A DNA stretch of 7,884 nucleotides, taken from the NCBI GenBank assembly GCA_964576715.1, contig CAZNWE010000126.1:1-7884 (forward strand), written 5' to 3'. Shown in pieces: positions 1 through 5,891 of the stretch. The notes under the pieces were generated by a model. That model worked only from the letters and a program-made list of their open reading frames with translations, was not told where the DNA came from and made no database searches. The position numbers and the translations under genes were made by a program. This stretch comes from SLRI01 sp964576715. Lineage in GTDB: Bacteria > Pseudomonadota > Alphaproteobacteria > Geminicoccales > Geminicoccaceae. Numbering within the stretch: position 1 is the first letter of the stretch; the number at the start of each line of letters is the position of its first letter.

Positions 1-884
1 GTGCGGAGACGCAGGCCAAGGAACTGGGCATGGAGCTGCGCGCTTATGCCGGCCGCTACGACGGCGACAACGAGACCCAGGTCGAGGCGATCGAGAGCCT
101 GATCGCCGCCGGTGCCAAGGGCATTCTGATCACCCCCTCGGATTCCGCCGGCATTGTCCCGACGGTGCAGAAGGCGCGTGACGCGGGGCTCCTCGTCATC
201 GCCCTCGACACCCAGCTCGAGCCGTCCGATACGGCCGATGCGACCTTTGCCACCGACAATTTCCGCGCCGGCGAGCTGATCGGCGAATGGGCTGCCGCCA
301 CGCTCGGCGACGACGCGGCCGATGCCAGGATCGCCTTGCTCGATCTCAGCGAGGCCGGGATCAGCGTCGACGTCCAGCGCAACCAGGGTTTCCTCACCGG
401 CTTCGGCATCGACGTCGCCGATCCTGCGGTGATGCGCGACGAGGACGATCCGCGGATCGTCGGCAACGACATCACCCAGGGGGCGGAGGAAGGTGGCCGG
501 ACGGCGATGGAGAACCTGTTGCAGCGCGACCAGGGGATCAACGTCGTCTACACCATCAACGAGCCGGCGGCGGCCGGTGCGTATGAGGCCTTGAACGCCT
601 TCGGCTTCGCCGATCAGGCGCTGATCGTCTCGATCGACGGCGGCTGCCCGGGGGTCATGAACGTCAAGGAGGGGATCATCGGCGCCACCTCGATGCAGTT
701 CCCGCTGCTGATGGCGGCTTTGGGCATCGAGGCGATCAAGACCTATGCCGAGACCGGTGAGAAGCCGGAGAACAGCGAGGGTCTCGACTTCTTCAATACC
801 GGGGTCGAGCTGGTCACCGACCAGCCGGTCGAGGGCATCCCCTCGATCAGCTCCGACGAGGCGCTCGAGAAGTGCTGGGGTTGA
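1..884 (+). CDS. frcB: Sugar ABC transporter periplasmic substrate-binding protein, FrcB-like (5' partial)
   Basis: This is the periplasmic receptor of a CUT2-type ABC importer, which binds a monosaccharide (fructose, possibly also ribose or mannose) and delivers it to the membrane permease. The gene enters from the left edge with its first complete codon at position 3. About 294 residues remain, so the signal peptide and first beta-strand of a roughly 340-residue protein are missing. The ATG at 30 is internal, because the frame stays open and family-like upstream of it. Type I periplasmic-binding-fold (LacI/RbsB class) features are visible: ITPSDSAGIVPTVQKARDAG, VIALDTQLEP, FATDNFRAGELIGEWAA, the ligand-contact segment TINEPAAAGAYEAL, SIDGGCPGVMNVKEGIIGAT, and the C-terminal EKCWG typical of Sinorhizobium FrcB. 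frcC and frcA follow in the same direction, as in the rhizobial frcBCA order. The family is confident. The exact sugar is inferred from recalled FrcB similarity. Confidence 0.93.
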   Translation, partial: AETQAKELGMELRAYAGRYDGDNETQVEAIESLIAAGAKGILITPSDSAGIVPTVQKARDAGLLVIALDTQLEPSDTADATFATDNFRAGELIGEWAAATLGDDAADARIALLDLSEAGISVDVQRNQGFLTGFGIDVADPAVMRDEDDPRIVGNDITQGAEEGGRTAMENLLQRDQGINVVYTINEPAAAGAYEALNAFGFADQALIVSIDGGCPGVMNVKEGIIGATSMQFPLLMAALGIEAIKTYAETGEKPENSEGLDFFNTGVELVTDQPVEGIPSISSDEALEKCWG

Positions 885-926
885 GCGGCCATGCACGGCG
901 TCTCGCCTTGATCCGATAGAAACATA

Positions 927-959
927 GGCGACGGGAAGCCCCGAGCGGGCCCCGTCGCC
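927..959 (+). promoter_or_regulatory. Intercistronic stem-loop between frcB and frcC
   Basis: A 9-bp perfect GC-rich stem pairs GGCGACGGG (927-935) with CCCGTCGCC (951-959). The loop closes further through GCCC (938-941) with GGGC (947-950), leaving a two-A bulge. It lies 42 nt after the frcB stop and 11 nt before the frcC Shine-Dalgarno AGGGAGG (971-977). No T-tract follows, so it is not a typical intrinsic terminator. In many binding-protein-dependent operons such hairpins protect the 3' end of the binding-protein message, giving more receptor than permease. That role is inferred here. Partial attenuation is the alternative. Confidence 0.6.
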
Positions 960-982
960 GTCAACAGGCCAGGGAGGGCCCG

Positions 983-2068
983 ATGGCAGAAGCGACCGGT
1001 GCGCCGGGGCGGCGCGCGATGCAGGACTTCGAGAAGTCGCTGGCCGACAGCGTCACCGAGGTGGCGCAGTTCGACGAGCCCAAACGCAGCCTGGTGCAGC
1101 ACGTCCAGCATTTCCTGCACGCGCATCCGACTGCCGTGCCGGTCATCGTGCTGGTGGTCAGCGTGCTGGCGTTCGGGGCGATCGCCAACAATTTCTTCAC
1201 GCCGTTCAACATGACGCTGATCGTTCAGCAGGTGACGATCATCGGCATTCTGGGCATCGCGCAGACGCTGATCATCCTGACCGCCGGTATCGACCTCTCG
1301 GTCGCCGCCATCATGGTGTTCTCGACGGTGGTGATGGGCGGGCTCGGCGTCAATCTCGGCATCCCCTCGATCATCGCCATCCCGATCGGCCTCGTCTGCG
1401 GCATCCTCTGCGGCGCGGTCAATGGCGGGCTGGTGACGCTCTTCCGGCTGCCGCCGTTCATCGTCACGCTGGGCACCTGGAAGATCTTCTTCGCCCTCGT
1501 CCTCTGGCTCTCCGGCGGGCAGAGCATCAGAAGCCAGGACATCGACGCCGAAGCGCCCCTGCTCAAGCTCTTCGGCGGCACCTTTCAGGTCATGGGAGCG
1601 CAGTTCACCACGGGCTCGGTGATGATGCTGATCCTCTTCATCGCCTTCTGGTACGTGCTCAACTGGACCGCCTGGGGCCGGCATGTCTACGCCATCGGCG
1701 ACGACCGCGAGGCGGCCGCCCTTTCCGGCATCAACACCAACCGGGTGCTGCTTTCGGTCTATGCCGTGGCCGGCGGCTTGTGCGCCTTCGCGGGGTGGGT
1801 CGCCATCGGCCGGGTCGGCTCGGTCAGCCCGCAGAGCTTCTTCGAGGGCAATCTCGATGCGATCACCGCGGTCGTGATCGGCGGCACGTCGCTGTTCGGC
1901 GGCCGGGGCTCGATCATCGGCACGCTGGTGGGTGCCTTGATCGTCGGTGTCTTCCGCTCCGGCCTCAATCTCTCCGGCGTCGACGTGCTCTGGCAGCAGT
2001 TCGCCGTCGGCGCTTTGATCATCATCGCGGTCGCCATTGACCAGTGGCTGAGAAAGGTCTCTGCGTGA
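983..2068 (+). CDS. frcC: Sugar ABC transporter permease, FrcC-like (CUT2/RbsC family)
   Basis: This is the membrane-spanning subunit of the frc monosaccharide importer, expected to work as a homodimer coupled to FrcA in the inner membrane. It has 361 residues, a normal length for the family (rhizobial FrcC is about 360). A hydrophilic N-terminal tail of about 48 residues, including DFEKSLADS shared with FrcC, is followed by many hydrophobic segments. Family motifs include AGIDLS (101-106), RLPPFIVTLGT (155-165), AWGRHVYAIGDDREAAALSG (the ATPase-coupling loop), AVVIGGTSLFGGRGS and the C-terminal AIDQWLRKV. The start at 983 is chosen because AGGGAGG lies 5 nt upstream. An in-frame ATG at 1019 would remove 12 residues and has no comparable site. 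The stop TGA (2066-2068) shares one base with the frcA start, so the two genes are translationally coupled. Confidence 0.95.
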   Translation: MAEATGAPGRRAMQDFEKSLADSVTEVAQFDEPKRSLVQHVQHFLHAHPTAVPVIVLVVSVLAFGAIANNFFTPFNMTLIVQQVTIIGILGIAQTLIILTAGIDLSVAAIMVFSTVVMGGLGVNLGIPSIIAIPIGLVCGILCGAVNGGLVTLFRLPPFIVTLGTWKIFFALVLWLSGGQSIRSQDIDAEAPLLKLFGGTFQVMGAQFTTGSVMMLILFIAFWYVLNWTAWGRHVYAIGDDREAAALSGINTNRVLLSVYAVAGGLCAFAGWVAIGRVGSVSPQSFFEGNLDAITAVVIGGTSLFGGRGSIIGTLVGALIVGVFRSGLNLSGVDVLWQQFAVGALIIIAVAIDQWLRKVSA

Positions 2069-2856
2069 TGTCCGAAATCCCGACCCCGGTTCTCAAGGGC
2101 CGCGGCCTGACCAAACGCTACGGCAAGGTGGTCGCCATGAACCGCGCCGATTTCGACCTCCTCCCGGGCGAGATCCTGGCGGTGATCGGCGACAACGGGG
2201 CCGGCAAGTCGACCATGGTGAAGTCGATCTGCGGGGCCGTGGTCCCCGACGAGGGCACCATCGAGCTGGATGGGCAAGCGGTCCACTTCACCAGCCCGAT
2301 CGACGCCCAGGCCCAGGGCATCGAGATCGTCTACCAGAATCTCGCCCTCTCCCCTGCCCTGTCGATCGCCGACAACCTCTTCCTCGGCCGCGAGATCCCG
2401 CGCGAGGGCTGGCTCGGCAAGTATCTGAAGATGCTCGACAAGAAGAAGATGCACGCGATCGCCCGGCAGAAGCTCTCGGAGCTCGGCCTCGCCACCATCC
2501 AGAACATCAACCAGCTGGTCGAAACCCTCTCGGGCGGCCAGCGCCAGGGCGTGGCGGTGGCCAGGGCCGCCGCCTTCGCCAGGAAGTTCGTGGTGATGGA
2601 CGAGCCGACGGCGGCCCTGGGCGTGAAGGAGAGCCGCAAGGTGCTCGATCTCATCCAGGACGTGCGCGCCCGCGGCATGCCGATCGTGCTGATCTCGCAC
2701 AACATGCCGCACGTCTTCGAGCTGGCCGACCGCATCCACATCCACCGGCTCGGGCGGCGGCTCTGCGTGGTCGATCCGAACCAGGTCAGCATGTCGGACG
2801 CGGTGGCGCTGATGACCGGGGCCATGGCGCCGCCGGAGCAGGCGCGATTGCAGTAG
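2068..2856 (+). CDS. frcA: Sugar ABC transporter ATP-binding protein, FrcA-like (single ABC domain)
   Basis: This is the cytoplasmic ATPase that powers FrcC. From the ATG at 2068 it has 262 residues, close to FrcA (about 260) and half the size of RbsA/XylG-type CUT2 ATPases, which carry two ABC domains. Visible motifs are Walker A GDNGAGKST (41-49), Q-loop Gln90 in VYQNLALSP, signature LSGGQRQ (154-160), Walker B VVMDEP (175-180) and the switch His211 in LISHNMPHV. The C-terminal end DRIHIHRLGRRLCVV is FrcA-like. A longer reading starting at 2044 is possible, but 2068 forms a TGATG overlap with the frcC stop, has AGAAAGG about 10 nt upstream, and matches the family N-terminus (PVLKGRGLTKRYG). 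With one domain only, the complex probably contains an FrcA homodimer. No kinase gene follows, unlike Sinorhizobium frcBCAK. Confidence 0.95.
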   Translation: MSEIPTPVLKGRGLTKRYGKVVAMNRADFDLLPGEILAVIGDNGAGKSTMVKSICGAVVPDEGTIELDGQAVHFTSPIDAQAQGIEIVYQNLALSPALSIADNLFLGREIPREGWLGKYLKMLDKKKMHAIARQKLSELGLATIQNINQLVETLSGGQRQGVAVARAAAFARKFVVMDEPTAALGVKESRKVLDLIQDVRARGMPIVLISHNMPHVFELADRIHIHRLGRRLCVVDPNQVSMSDAVALMTGAMAPPEQARLQ

Positions 2857-2868
2857 CAGTCGATGGAC

Positions 2869-2964
2869 GAATGCGGGGAGGATGATCCTCCCCGCGCCCC
2901 ACCGTTACTTTGCGCCGGTGCCAAATCATGGTGGGGTGTGGGGAAGATCATCTTCCCGACATTC
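2869..2964. repeat. REPIN/BIME-like element: two inverted 35-nt palindromic units
   Basis: Two 35-nt arms, 2869-2903 and 2930-2964, are inverted copies matching at 29 of 35 positions. Three of the six differences become G-U pairs in RNA. The spacer between the arms is 26 nt. Each arm is itself a palindrome: the left forms a perfect 10-bp stem with a TGA loop (GCGGGGAGGA 2873-2882 with TCCTCCCCGC 2886-2895), and the right forms a 7-bp stem with a TCA loop (2941-2947 with 2951-2957). The outer ends are GAATG and CATTC. It starts 12 nt after the frcA stop. This nested architecture is that of REP doublets (REPIN/BIME). Dispersal elsewhere in the genome is not visible here. It could also act as a transcript 3'-end stabiliser or terminator for the frc operon. 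Confidence 0.65.
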
Positions 2965-2977
2965 CTGCAGAAGACAC

Positions 2978-3002
2978 GGAAAAGACGCCTGGAATCTTTT
3001 TC
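2978..3002. terminator. Candidate bidirectional terminator between frcA and the lipoprotein gene
   Basis: GGAAAAGA (2978-2985) pairs with TCTTTTTC (2995-3002) through 8 pairs, one of them G-T, around a 9-nt loop. The A-tract and T-tract sit inside the stem, so it reads as a weak intrinsic terminator in either direction. It lies between the convergent frcA and lipoprotein genes. The stem is AT-rich and weak, so this is tentative. Confidence 0.35.
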
Positions 3003-3062
3003 TCGATCGGGAGCAGTGCCGCCAGTGCCGGGGCAGTGAGCTCGGCGGGCATTCTGCGGCAT

Positions 3063-3338
3063 CTATTCCAGTGGGTTGCAGGCGATGGCGAGCTGCCGGT
3101 CCAGGCTCGTGACGACAGCCGGTGACGTCCCGTAGGGGATGACGCTGCGCGTCTGGTCGATCATCGTGTAACCAGCAGGGCAGAGCTCGTCGGCCTTGGC
3201 GTAGCAGACGCTCATCGGGGTCAAGGCACCGTAGCAGCCGACGAGATACTTGAGCCCACCCTCCCCGTCGTGCATCGGGGTCACCTTCGCACAGGCGGTC
3301 AGCAGCAGCAGGAGCGAGGCTGTCACGATCTGGTGCAC
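3063..3338 (-). CDS. Small cysteine-containing lipoprotein, function unknown
   Basis: The 91-residue product has a short lipoprotein signal: a hydrophobic run at residues 4-14 and a lipobox LTAC (13-16). Cys16 should be lipidated after signal peptidase II cleavage. Residue 17 is Ala, so outer-membrane sorting is likely. The mature part holds four more cysteines (35, 45, 53, 87), which could form two disulfides in the periplasm, and the segment SVCYAKADELCPAGYTMID. That segment recalls small uncharacterised proteobacterial lipoproteins with a C-Y-x-K-A...C-P-x-G-Y pattern. The start is GTG at 3338, preceded by GAGAGGG with a 4-nt gap, so it is a real gene rather than a shadow. It stands alone on the - strand, convergent with frcA. 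Function is not recognised. Confidence 0.75.
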   Translation of the reverse strand: MHQIVTASLLLLLTACAKVTPMHDGEGGLKYLVGCYGALTPMSVCYAKADELCPAGYTMIDQTRSVIPYGTSPAVVTSLDRQLAIACNPLE

Positions 3339-3415
3339 CGGGCCCTCTCGCGATTGATGGGTAGGGCGAAGCGACAGGCGCCGATAAACGCCCTTTCCCG
3401 CACGGATGCAAACGC

Positions 3416-3443
3416 GCGAAAAAGCTCCTCGGGTCTTTTTTGC
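3416..3443 (-). terminator. Candidate terminator of merR
   Basis: Read on the - strand, GCAAAAAAG (3443-3435) pairs with CTTTTTCGC (3424-3416), a 9-bp stem with one G-T pair and a 10-nt loop. It begins about 10 nt after the merR stop. The run of five T residues lies in the 3' arm. Position and T-tract suit an intrinsic terminator, although the stem is AT-rich. It is very similar to the hairpin at 2978-3002. Confidence 0.45.
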
Positions 3444-3452
3444 TGGTACCGG

Positions 3453-3860
3453 TCAGGGCTCGACCTTGCGGCCGCCACCCAGCACCTCGATGATCGGGCA
3501 GTCCGGAACACTGCCGCCGGCGCAGTCGGCGGCGGTCGTCGCCAGCGCCTCGGCCATGCGCTCGAGGTCCGCGATCTTGGCGCGGATGCGCTCGAGGTGG
3601 TCCATGGTGATGGCCCGGGCCTCGCCGCAGCCGTGGCCGCGCGCGGCGAGGGCGAGCAAGCTGCGCACCTCGTCGAGCGAAAAGCCGAGCTCGCGGCCGC
3701 GGCGGATGAAGGCGAGGCGCTCGAGGTCCACTCTCGCATAGTGACGGTGCCCACCGGCGCTCCTGGGTGGTGCCGGGACCAAGCCGATGCGTTCGTAGTA
3801 GCGGATGGTCTCGACGTTCACGCCGCTGTGACGGGCGAGGCGGCCGATGGTGAGTGGCAT
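3453..3860 (-). CDS. merR: MerR-family Hg(II)-responsive transcriptional regulator
   Basis: This 135-residue dimeric regulator twists the mer promoter to activate it when metal binds. The N-terminal winged helix is clear: LTIGRLARHSGVNVETIRYY (3-22) and GHRHYARVDLERLAFIRRGRELGFSLDEV. A dimerisation helix (about 82-110) and the metal site follow. All three cysteines equivalent to Tn501 MerR C82, C117 and C126 appear present as Cys78 (HGCGEA), Cys113 and Cys121 (DCAGGSVPDCPIIEVL). The gap between the last two is one residue shorter than in Tn501. The frame is open further upstream to 3947, but the ATG at 3860 is chosen because it gives the family N-terminus and has AGGA 8 nt upstream. That ribosome site overlaps the -35 box of the divergent merT promoter, so MerR binding probably also represses merR. 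CadR/PbrR-like specificity is the alternative, made less likely by the merT and merF neighbours. Confidence 0.9.
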   Translation of the reverse strand: MPLTIGRLARHSGVNVETIRYYERIGLVPAPPRSAGGHRHYARVDLERLAFIRRGRELGFSLDEVRSLLALAARGHGCGEARAITMDHLERIRAKIADLERMAEALATTAADCAGGSVPDCPIIEVLGGGRKVEP

Positions 3861-3864
3861 AGCC

Positions 3865-3895
3865 TTGATCCTGTAGTCGCTACGGGTTCTAGAAC
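3865..3895 (+). promoter_or_regulatory. MerR-type promoter/operator of merTF
   Basis: A -35 box TTGATC (3865-3870) and a -10 box TAGAAC (3890-3895) are separated by exactly 19 bp, the over-long spacing typical of MerR-activated promoters. The spacer holds the dyad CCTGTAG-TCG-CTACGGG (3870-3886), with six of seven arm positions matching. A second perfect palindrome, GTTCTAGAAC (3886-3895), covers the -10. The predicted transcription start falls at about 3902, on the merT ATG. In the opposite direction the -35 doubles as the merR ribosome-binding site. Confidence 0.75.
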
Positions 3896-3901
3896 TCGGG
3901 C

Positions 3902-4324
3902 ATGCCAAGCGAACCGTCAACCCGATCCGCCGCCCCTGCCCCGGCAAGCCCCCTGCTCGTCGGCGGCAGCTTCATCGCGGCGCTCGCGGCAGGATTGGCC
4001 TCGGCAGCGTGCTGTGTGCTGCCTCTGGCGCTCACCGTCGCCGGCCTCGGCGGGGCCTGGCTGGCACACTTGACCCTGCTGGTGCGGCTCGAACCCTATC
4101 TCGTCGGCTTGGCCGCCCTCTCGGTGGCGGCGGCGTGGCTGTGGCTCGTGCGGCAGTGGCTGCGACCGACCACGGCTGCCGGCTGCGCCTGCCCCGGACG
4201 GCCCGGCTGGCCGCTCGTCGCCCTGGTCGGCCTGGCGACGAGCGCCACTGCACTCGCTCTGGCGCGGCCAGTCTGGGAAGCGCCCGCCATGCAGGCGCTC
4301 TGGACGATCTGGATCGGGCGATGA
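3902..4324 (+). CDS. merT: Mercuric ion transport protein, MerT-like
   Basis: This inner-membrane protein moves Hg(II) into the cytoplasm. It has 140 residues with three predicted membrane segments (about 21-47, 65-85 and 103-123), as in MerT. The paired metal-binding cysteines lie in the first segment (ASAACC, Cys37-Cys38), and a second pair lies in the cytoplasmic loop (GCACPG, Cys95 and Cys97), matching the canonical layout although the loop pair is closer than usual. The N-terminus is about 13 residues longer than Tn501 MerT and rich in Ala, Pro and Ser. I see no Shine-Dalgarno before the ATG at 3902. With the promoter -10 ending at 3895 the transcript may be leaderless. The stop TGA overlaps the merF ATG (ATGA). 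No periplasmic MerP is encoded next to it. Confidence 0.87.
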   Translation: MPSEPSTRSAAPAPASPLLVGGSFIAALAAGLASAACCVLPLALTVAGLGGAWLAHLTLLVRLEPYLVGLAALSVAAAWLWLVRQWLRPTTAAGCACPGRPGWPLVALVGLATSATALALARPVWEAPAMQALWTIWIGR

Positions 4325-4533
4325 GGCCGGACCGTCTGGTGCGGGTCGGCGTCGTGGGCGCTGGCATTGCTGCGATCTGCTGCTTCACGCCCCTCCTCGT
4401 CGTGCTGCTCGCCGGCCTCGGCCTCGCCGCCTGGATCGGCTGGCTCGACCTCGTCCTCCTCCCCGCCCTCGCCTTTTTTCTCGCCTTGCTCGGATACGGC
4501 CTATGGATGAGACACCAAAGCACCCGGTCTTGA
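4321..4533 (+). CDS. merF: Mercury transport protein, MerF-like, short C-terminus
   Basis: This 70-residue inner-membrane protein has two hydrophobic segments (about 8-36 and 40-62). The N-terminal pattern RPDRLVRVGVVGAGIAAICCFTPLLVVLL and the later WLDLVLLPALAFF match MerF. The first vicinal pair is present (Cys20-Cys21). MerF of about 81 residues normally has a second CC pair near the C-terminus. Here the protein ends MRHQSTRS without it. The ATG overlaps the merT stop by ATGA, indicating translational coupling. The last 31 nt overlap the next gene in another frame, so the shortened tail may be the result of gene compaction. The role, Hg(II) import with MerT, is inferred from family and context. 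Confidence 0.82.
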   Translation: MRPDRLVRVGVVGAGIAAICCFTPLLVVLLAGLGLAAWIGWLDLVLLPALAFFLALLGYGLWMRHQSTRS

Positions 4534-4748
4534 CCTCGACGCTCACCTGTCCGCAGTGCGGGCACCGGGCGACCGAAACGATGCCGACCGACGCCTGCCA
4601 GTACTTCTACGAGTGCCACGGCTGCGGCACGCTGCTCCGCCCGCTGCCCGGCGATTGCTGCGTGTTCTGCAGCTACGGCACAGTGCCGTGCCCGCCGATC
4701 CAGGCGACGCCCGGCGGCGGCCGAGAGATCGGTTGCTGCTGCGGCTGA
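4503..4748 (+). CDS. Cysteine-rich zinc-ribbon-like protein of the mer operon (GDCCVFCSYG family)
   Basis: This 81-residue soluble protein has 12 cysteines at positions 16, 19, 32, 38, 41, 52, 53, 56, 63, 78, 79 and 80. An N-terminal CPQCGH and a CHGCG form a likely zinc-ribbon. They are followed by the striking block GDCCVFCSYGTVPCPPIQ and a GCCCG tail. I recall this block from uncharacterised small proteins found beside mercury and other metal genes, with no known activity. The gene begins inside merF (31-nt overlap, different frame) and I see no good Shine-Dalgarno, so its translation is probably coupled to merF. A TTG at codon 10 is an alternative start. A role as a cytoplasmic thiol acceptor, chaperone or buffer for incoming Hg(II) is inference. 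It stands where merA would be expected. Confidence 0.8.
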   Translation: MDETPKHPVLTSTLTCPQCGHRATETMPTDACQYFYECHGCGTLLRPLPGDCCVFCSYGTVPCPPIQATPGGGREIGCCCG

Positions 4749-4757
4749 CTTGTCGAT

Positions 4758-4772
4758 CGTCGCTGCGCGGCG
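4758..4772. terminator. Weak hairpin between convergent mer and reductase genes
   Basis: CGTCGC (4758-4763) pairs with GCGGCG (4767-4772) around a TGC loop, with one G-T pair. It lies in the 24-bp gap between two convergent genes, directly against the reductase stop codon. No T-tract is present, so termination here is only a possibility. Confidence 0.22.
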
Positions 4773-5789
4773 CTACACCCCGACCTTGACCAGGAGCTTG
4801 CCGAAGTTCCGGCCTTCGAGCATGCCGATGAAGGCCTCGGGCGCCTTTTCCAGGCCGTCGACGACATCTTCTCGGTAGTGCAGCCGGCCGGCCTCGAGGA
4901 GCGCGCCGACCCGGGCCTCGAAGACCGGGCGCCAGGCCTCGTGGTCGGTGACGATCATCCCCTCGAGCCGCAGCCGCTTGACCAGGATCAGGCGCATCAG
5001 CAACGGGCTCCCGTCCGGGCCCTCGGGCAGGTCATTGGCGTTGTAGTGGGCGATGCCGCCGATCACCGGCATCCGGGCGTGGAGGTTGAGGAGCGGCAGG
5101 ACGGCCTCGGTCACCGCCCCGCCGACGAGCTCGAGATAGATGTCGATGCCGTCGGGGCAGGCCTCGGCCAGCTTGGCGGCAAGGTCCGGAGCGTGGCGGT
5201 CGAGACAGACGTCGAAGCCCAGAGTCTCGGTCGCGTAGCGGCACTTCTCGGGCCCGCCGGCGATGCCGACGACGCGGCAGCCCTCGACCTTGGCGAGCTG
5301 GCCGGCGACCGCACCCACCGCACCGGTGGCGGCCCCCATGACGACGGTCTCGCCGACCCTGGGCTTGGCCAGCTGCGTCAGCCCGACCCAGGCAGTGAGG
5401 CCGGGCATGCCGAGAACGCCGAGCGCGGTCGAGATCGGTGCCCGTCGCTCGTCGACCTTGCGCAGGGCCCGCCCCGGCAGGGCGAAATGGCTGCGCCAGC
5501 CGCCGCCGCCGACCACGATCTGGCCGGGCTGGAAGGCCGGGTGGCGGCTTTCCAGCACCTCGCCGATGCACTCGCCGACCATCACCTCGCCGGGCTCGAT
5601 GCCGCGCGTGTAGCCCTTGGCCGCGCTGATCCGGCCGCGCATGTAGGGGTCGAGGGACAAGAAGCGGGTGCGGCAGAGCACCTCGCCGTCATCGGGCTCG
5701 GGCAGCGGCACCGTCAAGAGCTCGAAGGTCGCCGCAGTGGGCAGCCCCTCGGGTCGCTGCTTCAAGCGGATTTCGCTGGCGCTCGTCAT
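4773..5789 (-). CDS. NADPH-dependent medium-chain reductase, CurA / leukotriene B4 dehydrogenase-like
   Basis: This 338-residue zinc-independent MDR-family oxidoreductase would reduce activated C=C bonds of enones or alkenals with NADPH in the cytoplasm. E. coli CurA (curcumin/dihydrocurcumin reductase, about 345 residues) is the nearest recalled relative. Markers in order are LSLDPYMRGRI (44-54), GEVMVGECIGEV, GGGGWRSHFALPG, LGMPGLTAW (126-134), the Rossmann glycine motif AATGAVG (153-159) within a GQLAK helix, CDGIDIYLE-like PDGIDIYLELVGG (212-224) and a C-terminal GRNFGKLLVKVG. No structural zinc cysteine cluster is seen, as expected for this subfamily. The ATG at 5789 has AAGGA about 11 nt upstream. 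It ends 24 bp from the convergent mer module and diverges from the peptide permease gene. The family is confident; the physiological substrate is unknown. Confidence 0.9.
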   Translation of the reverse strand: MTSASEIRLKQRPEGLPTAATFELLTVPLPEPDDGEVLCRTRFLSLDPYMRGRISAAKGYTRGIEPGEVMVGECIGEVLESRHPAFQPGQIVVGGGGWRSHFALPGRALRKVDERRAPISTALGVLGMPGLTAWVGLTQLAKPRVGETVVMGAATGAVGAVAGQLAKVEGCRVVGIAGGPEKCRYATETLGFDVCLDRHAPDLAAKLAEACPDGIDIYLELVGGAVTEAVLPLLNLHARMPVIGGIAHYNANDLPEGPDGSPLLMRLILVKRLRLEGMIVTDHEAWRPVFEARVGALLEAGRLHYREDVVDGLEKAPEAFIGMLEGRNFGKLLVKVGV

Positions 5790-5822
5790 CGTCTCTATCC
5801 TTGCTGGAAATGCACGTGCGCC

Positions 5823-5891
5823 GGCTTAGCAGAAGCCTGCGGCGGGCTTAACAGGCAGCTGAAGCACGGCGTGTCGCAGCTGCCGTTGACA
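5823..5891. promoter_or_regulatory. Candidate operator/promoter in the divergent intergenic region
   Basis: The 158-bp spacer between the divergent reductase and permease genes holds a near-identical direct repeat, GGCTTAGCAG (5823-5832) and GGCTTAACAG (5845-5854), spaced 22 bp start to start, about two helical turns. An 8-bp perfect inverted repeat, GGCAGCTG (5854-5861) and CAGCTGCC (5877-5884), follows. A TTGACA (5886-5891) suits a -35 box for the permease gene, but I see no convincing -10 at the expected distance. A regulator-binding role is inferred from the arrangement only. Confidence 0.33.

Noticed and set aside
743..1684. A 313-codon open frame on the - strand opposite frcB and frcC
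   Set aside because: It is composed of Asp, Glu, His and Arg repeats typical of the reverse of hydrophobic membrane-protein codons, and lies wholly over confident genes.
2873..2895. Perfect 10-bp hairpin after frcA as a classical rho-independent terminator
   Set aside because: No T-tract follows the stem, and it is one half of a larger inverted repeat, so I annotated it as part of the repeat element.
3270..4073. A 267-codon open frame on the + strand across the lipoprotein and merR genes
   Set aside because: It runs antisense through two supported genes and through the mer promoter, and has no recognisable domain.
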